This document shows, in pieces, positions 24,496-35,020 of a stretch of 64,000 nucleotides of DNA (position 1 is its first letter; every line of letters starts with the position of its first letter). The notes beneath the pieces are model-generated. The model ran no database searches. It was given only the letters and a program-made list of their open reading frames with translations, and had not been told where the DNA came from. The DNA lies in contig JABYQU010000015.1 of NCBI GenBank assembly GCA_022264855.1, forward strand, positions 186,001 through 250,000. Direction: 5' to 3'. Source of the stretch: Lenzites betulinus. Taxonomy: Eukaryota; Basidiomycota; Agaricomycetes; Polyporales; Polyporaceae. A program made the position numbers and the translations under genes.

Positions 24496-25044
24496 ACATT
24501 GGACTAGGACGCTGGAATAGAACTACTGTACCGTGCTCCTACGTGCTCCTGTAGAGACATATTGTTTTGTCAAATACCATACGCCCGTGCCGCTGTACCT
24601 CCGGACGCTCTCGGATCGATATTATTGTGTCGCAACGCCTGCCGGACGGCGAAGGTTTGGGAGCAACTCCGCGCAAGCAGTGTGTATCAGTGACTAAGGA
24701 GCGTGGGAACCAGGATTGCCGCCACGCCTGTCCTTAAAGCTGTCGTGCTAGACTCTCTGTCTCTTGCGACGATAAACAATCCCCTTCCACGCCTATCGAG
24801 GCAACCACTCCCATAAACCCCCACTCGCCCTACAGGGCAAAGCCTACCTCTTCGAAACCTACCCCAACTTTGTGTAAGTCGCCCTCTTGCATCGAAGTCC
24901 GGTGCCATCCCGTTCACCGCCGGACCCGTGTCAATCCGCAGTCTTCGTCACTCCTGCTCTACTTCACGAAACGACTCAAACCCCAAAAACATCGCATAAC
25001 GCCAAAATACGTCTCATTACGCAACAAGACACATCACGAACGAT
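24496..25044. other. Intergenic, SSD1 promoter and leader
   Basis: 549 nt with no gene. The last 150 nt are pyrimidine-rich and probably the SSD1 leader. Confidence 0.5.
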
Positions 25045-28000
25045 ATGACGGACGAAATCACGCCTCAGAATGCGCCCAAGAAGGACGAGAAGAGGCCGCA
25101 ACAAGCCGCTCAAGGCAACGGCGCCGCGCAGCAAGCGGGGGGCAACAGACAAGGCCCCAGGAAGAACGGTCCTGGCGGCCGTACTCCGTCCATCAGTGCG
25201 GGCAACGGAAACAACCCGCGGCCCTCGTCCAGGACGAGCAACCGCTCGACCAGCAAGAAACCTAGCAACGCCCCGGGTGCCGCGGACTCTGGCTCCGAGT
25301 CGACTAACACCCGCAAGGGCAACGACAACGGCAGGCCTCGCGGCAAGTCGCAGGGCGGAGGCACCGGTCAGCGGGGGGGCGCCGCCGGCCATCGCAAGTC
25401 GTCGCAATCTACCTCGCAGGGCACCCGCCAGGGAGGCAACGGCAACAACAGCAATAGGTCCAAGCAGTCTTCTGCTACTCCCGCTTCCGCTGCTAACAAC
25501 GAGCGCAGCGACGCGCTGTCCTCGCTCCAGCGGGTCATTGCCGACCTCAAGACCGCGTCCCCCGCCAACACCACCAACAACAATCCCCCGATTTCTGCCG
25601 CCGTTGGCTCAACCTTGCCTGTCAATGCGCCCGTCTTCCAGCCGGGTGCCATGTCGTTCCCTGGCACGGGCCAGGCTGAGCAGCCGCCTCGTCACCGCAA
25701 GGCAGCTTCTCTCGGAACATCGTCTCTCGGTTCTTCCATGGCATACTCTCCCAATCTCGGCTCTATGATGGAGGATGCCGAAGACGGGCATGGCGGTCCT
25801 CTCGTAGAAGAGGGGGAGATTCCAGAGAATACGTACCAGACAGGGCACCCGCGTCGCTCCCTCTCCCAGAACTTCACCCCTCCCCGATTCGCCGCCCTCG
25901 CTGCCCAGCAGCAGGAGCAAAACGACAATATTGGTCCTTCCGGTCGACCGCAACTTGCTCCCAACTTCATGTTCGGTGCACGCAGGCGTCCGAGCTCGAA
26001 CCTCTCCATGGGGCCTCCCATTAACGAGGAAGACGTTGGCTTCCAATTTCCCCAGCAACAGGCCCAGGGCAACTTCGACAATGGCGAACCTGGTCACAAG
26101 GACATCGTCGCTGAACAGGTCAGTGGCAGTCGTGTTTGTCTATGCGCGAATACTGACGCGCTCTCGGTAGATGGCTCTGCAGAACCAGATTGAGGCGTTG
26201 CAACAGCAGCAGCAAGCTCTCTATCACGCGCAGCTCGCCTCAAACCCCGTCCTCTCTTCGTTCCAGTCCGCTGGCCTTGGTGCCGGCCGCGGTGGTGCTC
26301 ACCGTCGCGTCCACAGCACTGTACCGATGAGCATGGGCCTGAGCGCTTTCGGAGGTCCCCAGACTGCCATGGGCCAGTTCGGCAGCCTCAGCGGATTAGG
26401 CATGGGTTTGGACGGGCAGCCGTCTAACGTCCCCCGTGGGCATGGCAGGCGTCACAGCGTCAACGTCTTGAACAAGACTGGCGGCCCTAGCCTTGCTTCC
26501 CTCGGCTTCTCCGCCAGCGCAGACGGGTTCGACGACGGGTTCGCTCCTCCATCGGCCCTGGGTGGCTCAGGCCACTCTCGCTCCGAATCTGCCTGGCGTA
26601 TGGGTTAGTGGCCCTTGACTACCTGGCTATATGCGGTGCTAACCGGAGTATAGGCAGCATGGGCAACTTGCAGGCTAACAACTTCGCCTCCGATCTCGCT
26701 CAGGCGCAGGCTCACCTCCAGAGTCTGCAGCAGTTCCGCGCTGCCGCGGGGGGTCACCACCAGAAGATGCCCTCGTTCAGCTTCCCAAACATGCTGCCGA
26801 ACATGATGGCTGCTAACATGATGGGTCTCGGCTTGGGCGGAATGAACCTCCTGCAGCAACAGCAGCAACAGTTCCAGTCGCAGCTTCAACAGCAGTCCAA
26901 CCAGCCTCAGCGGAAGTCTCTGTTCGCTCCTTATCTCCCGCAGGCGTCTCTCCCCCCGCTTCTTGCCGCCGGAAAGCTTGTCGTGGGTATCCTTCGTGTT
27001 AACAAGCGCAACCGTTCAGACGCATACGTTGCAACCGAGGTGCTGGACGCCGACATCTATATCTGTGGTTCCAAGGACCGCAACCGCGCTCTGGAAGGCG
27101 ACATCGTTGCCGTCGAGCTGCTCGATGTTGATGAGGTTTGGGGCACTAAGAAGGAGAAGGAGGAGAAGAAGCGCAAAAAAGAGGAGAACTCTGCTTACGA
27201 CCTGAAGGGTGCCGTCGGACGCAAGAACGACAAGAAGAAGGATGATGTCGAGGTCGAAGGCCAGGGCTTGATGCTATTTGAGGACGAGGAGTGCGTGTTG
27301 TGATGCGCCGTGTTTCGCGCGCGGATGTGCTGATGGCTCCGTGCAGAGTGACCGACGACGTGAAGCCTCAGTACGCTGGGCACGTCGTGGCTGTCGTAGA
27401 GCGTATGCCTGGTCAACTCTTCTCGGGTACGCTCGGGCTCCTCCGTCCGTCGTCTGCCGCGACCAAGGAGAAGCAGGAGGCTGAGCGCCGCGAGAGGGAG
27501 GGAGACAAGGGCGATGAGCCACGTCGTCCCATCGAGCGGCCCAAGATCGTCTGGTTCAAGCCCACCGACAAGCGTGTCCCCCTCATTGCAATTCCCACCG
27601 AGCAGGCCCCACCTGACTTCGTGCAGAACTCGGAGGCATATGCGAACAAGCTCTTCGTCGCCTGCATCAAACGTCATGTAAGCCGGTCTATTGATTATTG
27701 TGCCTCACCTGGTGCTCATTGTAGCACTCGCAGCCTATCAGCTCTCTCCATCCTTTCGGTACACTGGTCGAGGAACTCGGGCCGATCGGCGACATCGAGG
27801 TCGAGACTAGCGCGCTTCTCAAAGACTGCAACTTCCCCACGGAGGAATTCAGCGACAATGTGCTGAAGTGTCTTCCTCCCACGCCCTGGACGTGAGCCCT
27901 GTTTCATTTTGGTATCATATAGTAGCTGACACACACATGCCAGCATCCCTGAGCGCGAATTTGATGTCCGGAAGGACCTCCGTAGCGAACGCGTCTTCAC

Positions 28001-30104
28001 TATTGACTCCGAGGATGCCAAAGACCTCGACGACGCTGTCTCTGTCAAGGCCAATGAAGATGGCACGTACGACATCGGTGTTCATATTGCCGACGTGTCC
28101 TACTTCGTCAAGCCCAACACTGCGTTGGATCGCGATGCCAGGAAGAGGGCCACCAGCGTGTACCTCGTGCAGCGTGCCGTGCCCATGTTGCCGCCTACGC
28201 TCAGTGAGCAGGTCTGCAGCCTCCTCCCTGGTCAGGAACGTCTCGCGTTCTCTGTTATCTTCACCGTGACCAAGGACGCGAAGATTGTCAAGAAATGGTT
28301 CGGCAAGACTATCGTCAAGTACGTATTCTGCAGGTATAGTCGCACGCCTGCCCTTACCTGTCTGCCCTAGATCCGCAGCCAAATTGTCCTACAATGACGC
28401 GCGCGGTGTCATCGATGGCAAGTCGTTGGGTGAGGTTCCCGTCACCCCCGAGCACGATGCTGCTGGCATCTCCCACGACGTCAAGGTGCTAGACGACATT
28501 GCCAAGCAGCTCCGCGCACGTCGCTTCCAAAACGGCTGCGTGAAGACGCGTTCTCTGCGCTTGAAGTTCACTCTCGATGAGAATGGCATGCCCGTTGACT
28601 GTGGCTCGCATGAGAGGACTGAGGCTCACGATCTCGTCGAGGAGGTATACCCAGGGGCTAAGCTTCTCGAACGATCACATCTCCTGATATTTTGTCCTGC
28701 ACAGTTTATGCTCCTCACGAACATTGCTGTCGCGCAGCAGATCGCTGTTCACTTCTCTGAACAAGCCATGCTCCGCCGTCAAGATAGCCCGATCGAGCGC
28801 CGCATGGTGTGTAGCTTCAAACGTCCCACTCTGTATATGCTGCTTACCTTTGGCTACAGAACACTTTCGCAGAGCGTGCTCAGCGCCTCGGATACACCGT
28901 CGACACGTCGTCGGTTGCAGCTCTTCAGCAGTCCATCGAAGCCGTGCAAGACCCCATCGCTCGCACCGTGTTGGAGCTTCTTCTTCAGAAGGCGTCTCCT
29001 CGTCCTAAGTATTTCTGCGCGGGCATGCTCGACATCGCGAAGTACAGCCACTATGCTCTCAGCATCCCCCTTTACTCCCACTTTACTTCCCCTATCCGCC
29101 GCTACGCGGACATTATCGTACATCGTCAGCTGGACGCCATTCTTCAGGGCGGAGGTAAGCTTACGCGCCGATCCTAGAAACACGAGCTCATGTCTCCGTC
29201 CCCACAGCCGAACCCAAATTCAACATGGATCGTGATGCTGTCGCGAAGGTCGCGCAGCAGTGCAACATGTATGTCCTCCTATCGCCAGATTCTATGAGGT
29301 GACGTTGACAGCCGCTTCAGCAAACGTGACTCGGCCAAGCTGGCACAGGAGCAATCCGCCCACTTGTACCTCTGTGTCTTGATCTCCGACCTGACTCAGC
29401 GCTACGGCCCTGTCATCCGCCAGGCAAAGGTCATCGGCGTCCTTGACGCTGCGTTTGACGTCCTACTGCCCGAGTTTGGTATCGAGAAGCGTGTCCACGT
29501 CGACCAAATGCCCATCGACGTGAGCGACCATCATTTTCTACTCGTCATATATGTCATTAACATGGCTTTCCAGAACCACGTCTACGATGAGCACTCGCAC
29601 ACGCTCCAGATTTACTGGTCGCAGCGCGACGTGATCACCTGGCTCGCCGAGAACAGCGACGACGAGCACTTGAAGAAGGTCAAGCAGAACGCCGAGCAGC
29701 ATGCGGTGAAGATGGAGGTCGCGTCGCGCTCCGTGCATGACGAGAAGGCCCTCTTCGACGAGGACGACGACACCGACGAGGATGAGATCGTCCTGGGCCG
29801 CACCAGCGACAAGGTGCCGGAAGAGGTGGATGTTGCTTCCAAGCAGCGCCTGCTGTCCAGGCAGAAGCTGCCGCCGCGTTTCGAGGGGCTGAAGACGCTC
29901 TCGTCGGGCCACAAGATCCAGGAGATCCGCGAGCTCATGACCGTTCCGGTATGTCCTATCCGAAGACGCGAGCTTGAAACACGCTTCTCACCTTTCTTCA
30001 CCCACCAGGTCATCGTCACCGCTGATCTTACCAAGAGTCCGCCCGTCATCAAGGTGTACAGCGTCAACCCGTACGCGCAGGAGGACAAGAAGACGTACGC
30101 CTGA
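25045..30104 (+). CDS. SSD1: SSD1-like RNB-fold mRNA-binding protein
   Basis: Thirteen exons: 25045-26118, 26171-26603, 26654-27290, 27347-27677, 27725-27891, 27944-28318, 28371-28644, 28705-28806, 28860-29154, 29208-29268, 29312-29519, 29574-29948, 30009-30104 (1475 aa). SSD1/Sts5 binds 5'UTR motifs of mRNAs, many for cell-wall proteins, and represses their translation under control of the NDR kinase Cbk1. The first ~600 residues are low complexity (Gly/Asn/Gln/Ser, polyQ runs) with basic HRKSS/RRHSV-type sites that fit NDR phosphorylation. Cold-shock domains ([40 protein letters not shown]) precede the RNB domain. The RNB signature [14 protein letters not shown] has aspartates at 902, 908, 910 and 911. 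An S1-like end follows. Confidence 0.92.
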
Positions 30105-31147
30105 ACGGCGCCCCCGCCTGCCCCTCACCAACGCCAATGCGCTTCTCGGATGGTCCCAGTATGAGTTTTGTACGATAATGCCGGTGTTCTGTTCTCCCTC
30201 CGCCCTCGCTGCCGTCGCATGTTCTGCGATGTACGATCGCATATGCCCCCCTCCGCCGCCCGTGCTCTCTTACGACCGCTTGCGCTGTAGCGCGTCGGAC
30301 GGACCTTCTGTACTACCCTCCCCGTGCGTGCAACGCGGCGTCGTGGCCTGCCCCGCCCCACCTATCTGCATCGCTTTCTGTATGTTCTGTATCGTGGGCC
30401 CGCATGTCTGGCTACAGCTATAGTGTGGAGGATGTTTTGCTCGTGGATCGTTCCAATGTGTATGTTGTTCTCACCACCACCCCGAGCCGGCGTCTTGCGC
30501 TAAGCGAGATGAAATGTGCGAACGGCAAGTCGAAGTGGCATCCACATTGCTGCAATGCCCGATGCATGGGAACTACGATAGCCCAAACCGTATCGGCGTA
30601 TGAACAACGTCCTGTATAGAGGGCGTGCTACGACCAGCTCGGACGATCTCGTGCTCCTGCGGAAGGCGATGCGGGGTAAGATGGGCACACATGACCCCGT
30701 AGAATGGCCTGCGCCTGTCGGGGAGTCTAACAGCGTTGCAGGGCGAAGGCAGGAAGGCCGCGAAGGGGATCGGTGGGTCCACAGACTGGGCGATGTCCAC
30801 CGGGCTGTCTACCGAGCAACCATCTGTCCGACCTCGCGGCTAGCGGTATGGCAGTACGTCTGGTGGGCGACCTGGAGATGGATGACTGACTGACTGTTGC
30901 TGGGCACGGCCGGCCTCCGACGCGTCCCTGTGCGTCTTAAGGAAGTCAGAACGGGGTCTATGCTTGGGATGCCCGATGAAAGCCAGATAGGACATACCGT
31001 GCCGAGAGCAGGGTGGCAGTCGCCTGCGCACGCCTGCGTCGCCGGAGAGGTGGTGCGGAGAGGTGGGTCTTTGTCGGAGCACCGGCGGGTGAGCCTGGGG
31101 CAGAGGTAATTTGCGAAGCGTGCGCGGGGAGTCTGGGAGGAGCGCTA
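30105..31147. other. Long intergenic, SSD1 3' region
   Basis: 1043 nt. Only short reading frames of biased composition; I see no gene, repeat array or RNA gene. Confidence 0.5.
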
Positions 31148-31885
31148 TCACAGACCCTGCAGGAAGGCGGACAGGCCTTGGCCCTGGCCCTCGCGCTTCT
31201 TCTTCTCCTGCTCCTGCTCCTGCTTCTCGCGGTTGCGCGCAAGCAGGCTCTGTAGCCCGGTCTTCTTTTTCGGCCGAGCTTTGGGCTGCGCGGGTCCCTT
31301 TGACGGGTCGGGTCTGGGGGACTCCGCGGGGGCGGAGGCAGGAACTGAGCGGTTGGGGAGGGCGACGGAGCTCGAGCGAGACGAGCTGGGGGCCGCGGAC
31401 GGTGGTGGCGGCCGAGATTCCGGAACGCGTTGCTGCTGCTGGCCGGTCGCAGATGAAGATACAGCATGCGATGCAGCACCAGGTGCGCGAGGCTCCGTCG
31501 CAGATGATTTGCGTCTCGCGCGATCGCGCGTCTTCGGGAAGACGGGCGGCGTGTGCGCCGTGCTCAGCGGGACGTCGTCGTCGAAGCCGCAGACGCGGCA
31601 GGACCGCCGGACGGCGCGCAGCACGGCGGCGGGCCCATCTTTAGACGGCGTGCGCTTTTTCTTTTTCTGTTTCTGTGTGCGGACCGCGCGCGTGCGGCCG
31701 CCGGTGGGGAGAAAGGGGGCGCCGCAGCGCGTGCAGTGTGCGTCGGCGAGGGAGGGGTGCGCGGGGAGGAGGCGGCGGGCACGCGTTGCGTGCAAGGCTG
31801 CGAGGTGCGGGGAGACGGGGGTGAGGAGGGAGGGGAGGGCGAGCTGGAACTTTGCGGTGGCCGCGTTGGTGGCAGGCTGCTGCAT
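31148..31885 (-). CDS. RNase P/MRP Rpr2/Rpp21/Snm1-family protein
   Basis: Single exon, 245 aa from the ATG at 31885; an in-frame ATG at 31969 would add 28 poorly conserved residues. The N-terminal helices (LLTPVSPHLAALHATRARRLLPAHPSL, split here for length) lead to two zinc knuckles, HCTRCG and SCRVCGFDD, about 55 residues apart, as in the Rpr2/Rpp21/Snm1 family of protein subunits that process pre-tRNA and pre-rRNA. The C-terminal third is Ser/Pro-rich and ends in a Lys/Glu/Gln stretch. The tail composition suggests the Snm1 (MRP) branch, but the assignment within the family is uncertain. Confidence 0.72.
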   Translation of the reverse strand: MQQPATNAATAKFQLALPSLLTPVSPHLAALHATRARRLLPAHPSLADAHCTRCGAPFLPTGGRTRAVRTQKQKKKKRTPSKDGPAAVLRAVRRSCRVCGFDDDVPLSTAHTPPVFPKTRDRARRKSSATEPRAPGAASHAVSSSATGQQQQRVPESRPPPPSAAPSSSRSSSVALPNRSVPASAPAESPRPDPSKGPAQPKARPKKKTGLQSLLARNREKQEQEQEKKKREGQGQGLSAFLQGL

Positions 31886-32145
31886 GAGCGTCGTCGGTGC
31901 GCAGGCGAGGGACTGGCGAGGCCGCGCGACGACGCGACGCGGGCGAGGCGCGCAGACGCCCATACACAATAGAGACGCGCCCCATATATGGCAGGCGGCG
32001 CTCGGGTTAGGGCCAGGATTGAGCGTGGCCAGGCATTGTTCTCGCGCGCACCATTGTTCTCCCCCAACCGCTCAAATGCCCTCCCTCCGTCCCTCCCGCT
32101 CCCCCTCACCTTCTCCCCGCCCTCCCACCCACCGCGCTAGCGACC

Positions 32146-33800
32146 ATGCTCACCTCCTCGCGCTCGCCCCAGCATCGCACCCAGCACTCCATCTCGCGCC
32201 CCATGCCTGCCCCGGAGGCCCTTACCTCCCCCTCGTCCGCGACGCGCCCCATGTCTCCGCAGACGAGCCCGAGGCCAAAGCCCAAGATCCGCCGCCCTTC
32301 TGTGTCTAGCCCGATGACCTGGCTCTCGCGCGCATCCTCCTCGAGCTCCATGTCCACCCCGCCGTATGCGCCCTCGCGCCCCGTCCGCATCTCAGAGCCG
32401 CACTTCCAGGACCCAATGGAGGCTTTGTCTCCCCGCCCGGGCGTACTCGGCGCAGGCGCGATTGTAGTGCGCACTCCCCAGGACGCTCTTGCTGGCCCAA
32501 GAGCGTCCGCCTCGTCTCCGGACCTGCTCAACCACACGCGGCGTAGCCCGTCCCCGCCACGCCACATGTCCAAGGAATATGAGGACCGCAACGAGTATGA
32601 CCGCCCAGCTAGCCCCCCACTGCCCCCTATCCCCGACAATGACTTGGAATACGAAGAAGACGCGAATGGGGAGGACGAGGCCGCCGATACAGTTACACTT
32701 GACTGCCAGCCTGCGGCCGTGGCCCACCCGCCACCACCTGCCCGACCGCCTCCGTCGATCCCCTCCATCCCCGATTATGATTCCGAGGTCGCGCTTGCAC
32801 GTCCTGTATCTCCTCTTCGCCCCCAACCGAAGACCATGCCCTCCTCAAGCGCTACGGACTACTTCACCCCTGCGCCTTCGGCGCGAGGGAGCGTGCTAAA
32901 CGCCCCGCCACAATCCCCCTTCGACGCGATCCTGGTGTCGCCTGTGCCCAATAGCACATTGGAACCCTCGAAGATCATCGTGTCTCTCGAGACGAGCACG
33001 GCAACGCATAGGACAACCATGGCTACGCTGGTCTCGCGGCCGTCCCATCTCGCCTCGTTTCTTCTTGGGCTGTTCCCTTCCGCGGACTCGGACGCCCGGT
33101 CGGTGTATTCTACGAACAGCGATGTGGAGAGCTCCTTCAACTCCATCTTCCATCACCATCTTGCTTCCTCTGGTGTTCTCACTCACGCATCCTCCAACCT
33201 TCACATCTTCTTGGATAGGCCGAGTGCCCCGTGAGTACTTCTATCATCATGGATTTGACCACGAACTGATAGACATCGAAATCCAGGTATGCGCACGTCC
33301 TGACCTACCTCCGGTCGCCCCACTCGACGCCCGAATCGCCCGCGACGCTTCCGCATGCCGCACGCCTGAACGGCTCTTCGGGACGGCTCGAGGCTCTGCT
33401 CGAGCTGCGCGACGAGGCCTGCCATCTCGGCCTGGACGAGCTGGAGCGTCTCTGTAACGAGGAGCTCCGCCACCGCCAGACCACGCCCAGCAGCCTCGGC
33501 CTCGGGCTGCACATGCGCGGCTTCAGCAACGCGAGCAACCACTCCGCGCGCAGCCTGCACACGCTGCGCGAGCGCGCGGAGCCCGTGGAGGGCCTCGACA
33601 AGGAGGCGCTGCGCAAGTCGGACGACTCCGGCTTCGCGAGCGGCGAGACGGGCACGCGCAAGAGCGGCAGCAGCGCGGAGCTGGAGGCGCCGTGGCCGTC
33701 CCCGCCCGGGCTGAAGCAGCGCGCGGCGTTGAAGCAGCGGAGCCCGCAGAAGGACGGGTTCGCGTCGCTGAAGGCGAAGCCGACGGGCGAGTGGATCTGA
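32146..33800 (+). CDS. BTB/T1-like domain protein with long disordered N-terminus
   Basis: Two exons: 32146-33230 and 33287-33800 (532 aa). Residues 1-270 are Ser/Pro-rich and disordered. From about residue 275 there is a strand-rich region (SKIIVSLETSTATHRTTMATL) followed by SSNLHIFLDRPSAPYAHVLT and LEALLELRDEACHLGLDELE, which matches the BTB/KCTD pattern of a small domain whose final helices are broken by an insertion. The intron falls inside the conserved SAP-YAHVL segment, which supports the join. BTB/T1 domains oligomerise and often recruit Cul3, but no such role is shown here. Confidence 0.7.
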
Positions 33801-34361
33801 CGGGCTGTCAGGCCTGCTAGGATACGCCCGCGCATGATCAGTGTCGTTGACTTACTTGGTTTCTCTCCTCGCTTGCAATCGCCGCCGAGACGGCGCGTTG
33901 CGCCGCCTTCCCCTCCGCCACTCTCGTTCAGTCTTGTATATGGTTACTCACGCGCTGGATTGGCATGCGTATCACCTTCCTTTGCGTTAATAGTCGCGCT
34001 CTAGCTACGATCGCTGTATCATCGTCGCCCCCCGCTCGTTCAATGTAGCCCTCTTCCGGCGCATGCGCCGTGCATCTTGTAGCAATATGTCGCCCATCAA
34101 TAGATCCGATATGTGTAGCCATGGAGCGGACATGACGTCGAAACTGCTTGGAATTGAGGCGCGGCGGGGCACACGAACGCCCTTCTTCCGAACACGGACG
34201 GAGGGCAGCGCCCATGTAGGCGTTATTCAGATGTCATCGTAACCGACAGTCGTGGTTCATACAAGGAAAAGATGGCAGTCACTCCGTTGCGAGGGCTGGA
34301 AGCCAGACGTCCTTGTTCTGTCCTTGTAGGGTAAGTGAAGATGTCATAGGCAGTGCTGGCC
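33801..34361. other. Convergent intergenic region
   Basis: 561 nt of presumed 3' untranslated and intergenic sequence, less GC-rich than the flanking genes. No gene seen. Confidence 0.5.
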
Positions 34362-34814
34362 TTATTGCTTCGGCGCCCACAGGTCATACAGCTCCTTGTC
34401 CGCAGGGTCGAAGCACGTCACGAGCGCAGGGTCCGCACGTATCACCACCTTGCGCGCGCTGGCAGGCGTGCCGAACGCGGAGGACGGCGCGGAGGGGATG
34501 GGGCGGTACAGCGACCGGGACGGCTCGAGGATGCGCGAGAGGTTCGAGATGGTGGACGACGTGGGGGAGGCGTCTCCGCCTTGCGGGAGCTACGATTCTG
34601 TAGTTCAGCAGACGCCAGCCTACGAAAATGACTTGAACAGACCTCGCTGTTGCCCTGGTGCGGGGTACGCGCACGGAGGCCTGTGTCCGGAGTGACCGGC
34701 TCCCTCCCTGGTCCACAGCGAAAAAGGTGAGATCATCGGGTCTTAGACGTACCAAACATCATCCGCACCTTGAGGGCTGAAAGGCGACGTACTAAAGCGC
34801 GAGGCAGAAGACAT
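34362..34814 (-). CDS. Unrecognised small protein, three exons
   Basis: Exons on the minus strand: 34814-34753, 34703-34643, 34589-34362 (116 aa). I do not recognise the family. The model rests on three canonical signals (GTACGT donor, 49- and 53-nt introns, GCTGAAC branch site) and on in-frame joins that bypass a TAG in the third exon's upstream flank. The protein starts MSSASRFSTSPFSPQGADD, contains several Ser/Thr-Pro sites, and ends with a compact, conserved-looking segment: RKVVIRADPALVTCFDPADK then ELYDLWAP. Codon use is like the neighbouring genes. It is head-to-head with VID27 (206 nt apart). The acceptor at 34704 is one of three nearby AGs; the others break the frame. Confidence 0.6.
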
Positions 34815-35020
34815 GTCAAAGGAATCCTTGCTCGTTGTCCACCGCAAACCCGCCGCTTGCGCGCGGACGCCGCAGCGCCCCAGGCGCGAAAGCGTGCTGT
34901 GACTGACGCGACAGAAGTGTCACAGCGCGATAGTCACAGGGGGCACGGGGCGCGGAGCCGGAGAGGAGAGGAGAGCTCTGAGGCGTCCGCGATAATTGCA
35001 CCTTGTCCGTTTCCACCACC

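Noticed and set aside
30840..31151. 103-codon minus-strand frame after SSD1
   Set aside because: Overlaps the end of the Rpr2/Snm1-like gene and shows no protein-like features.
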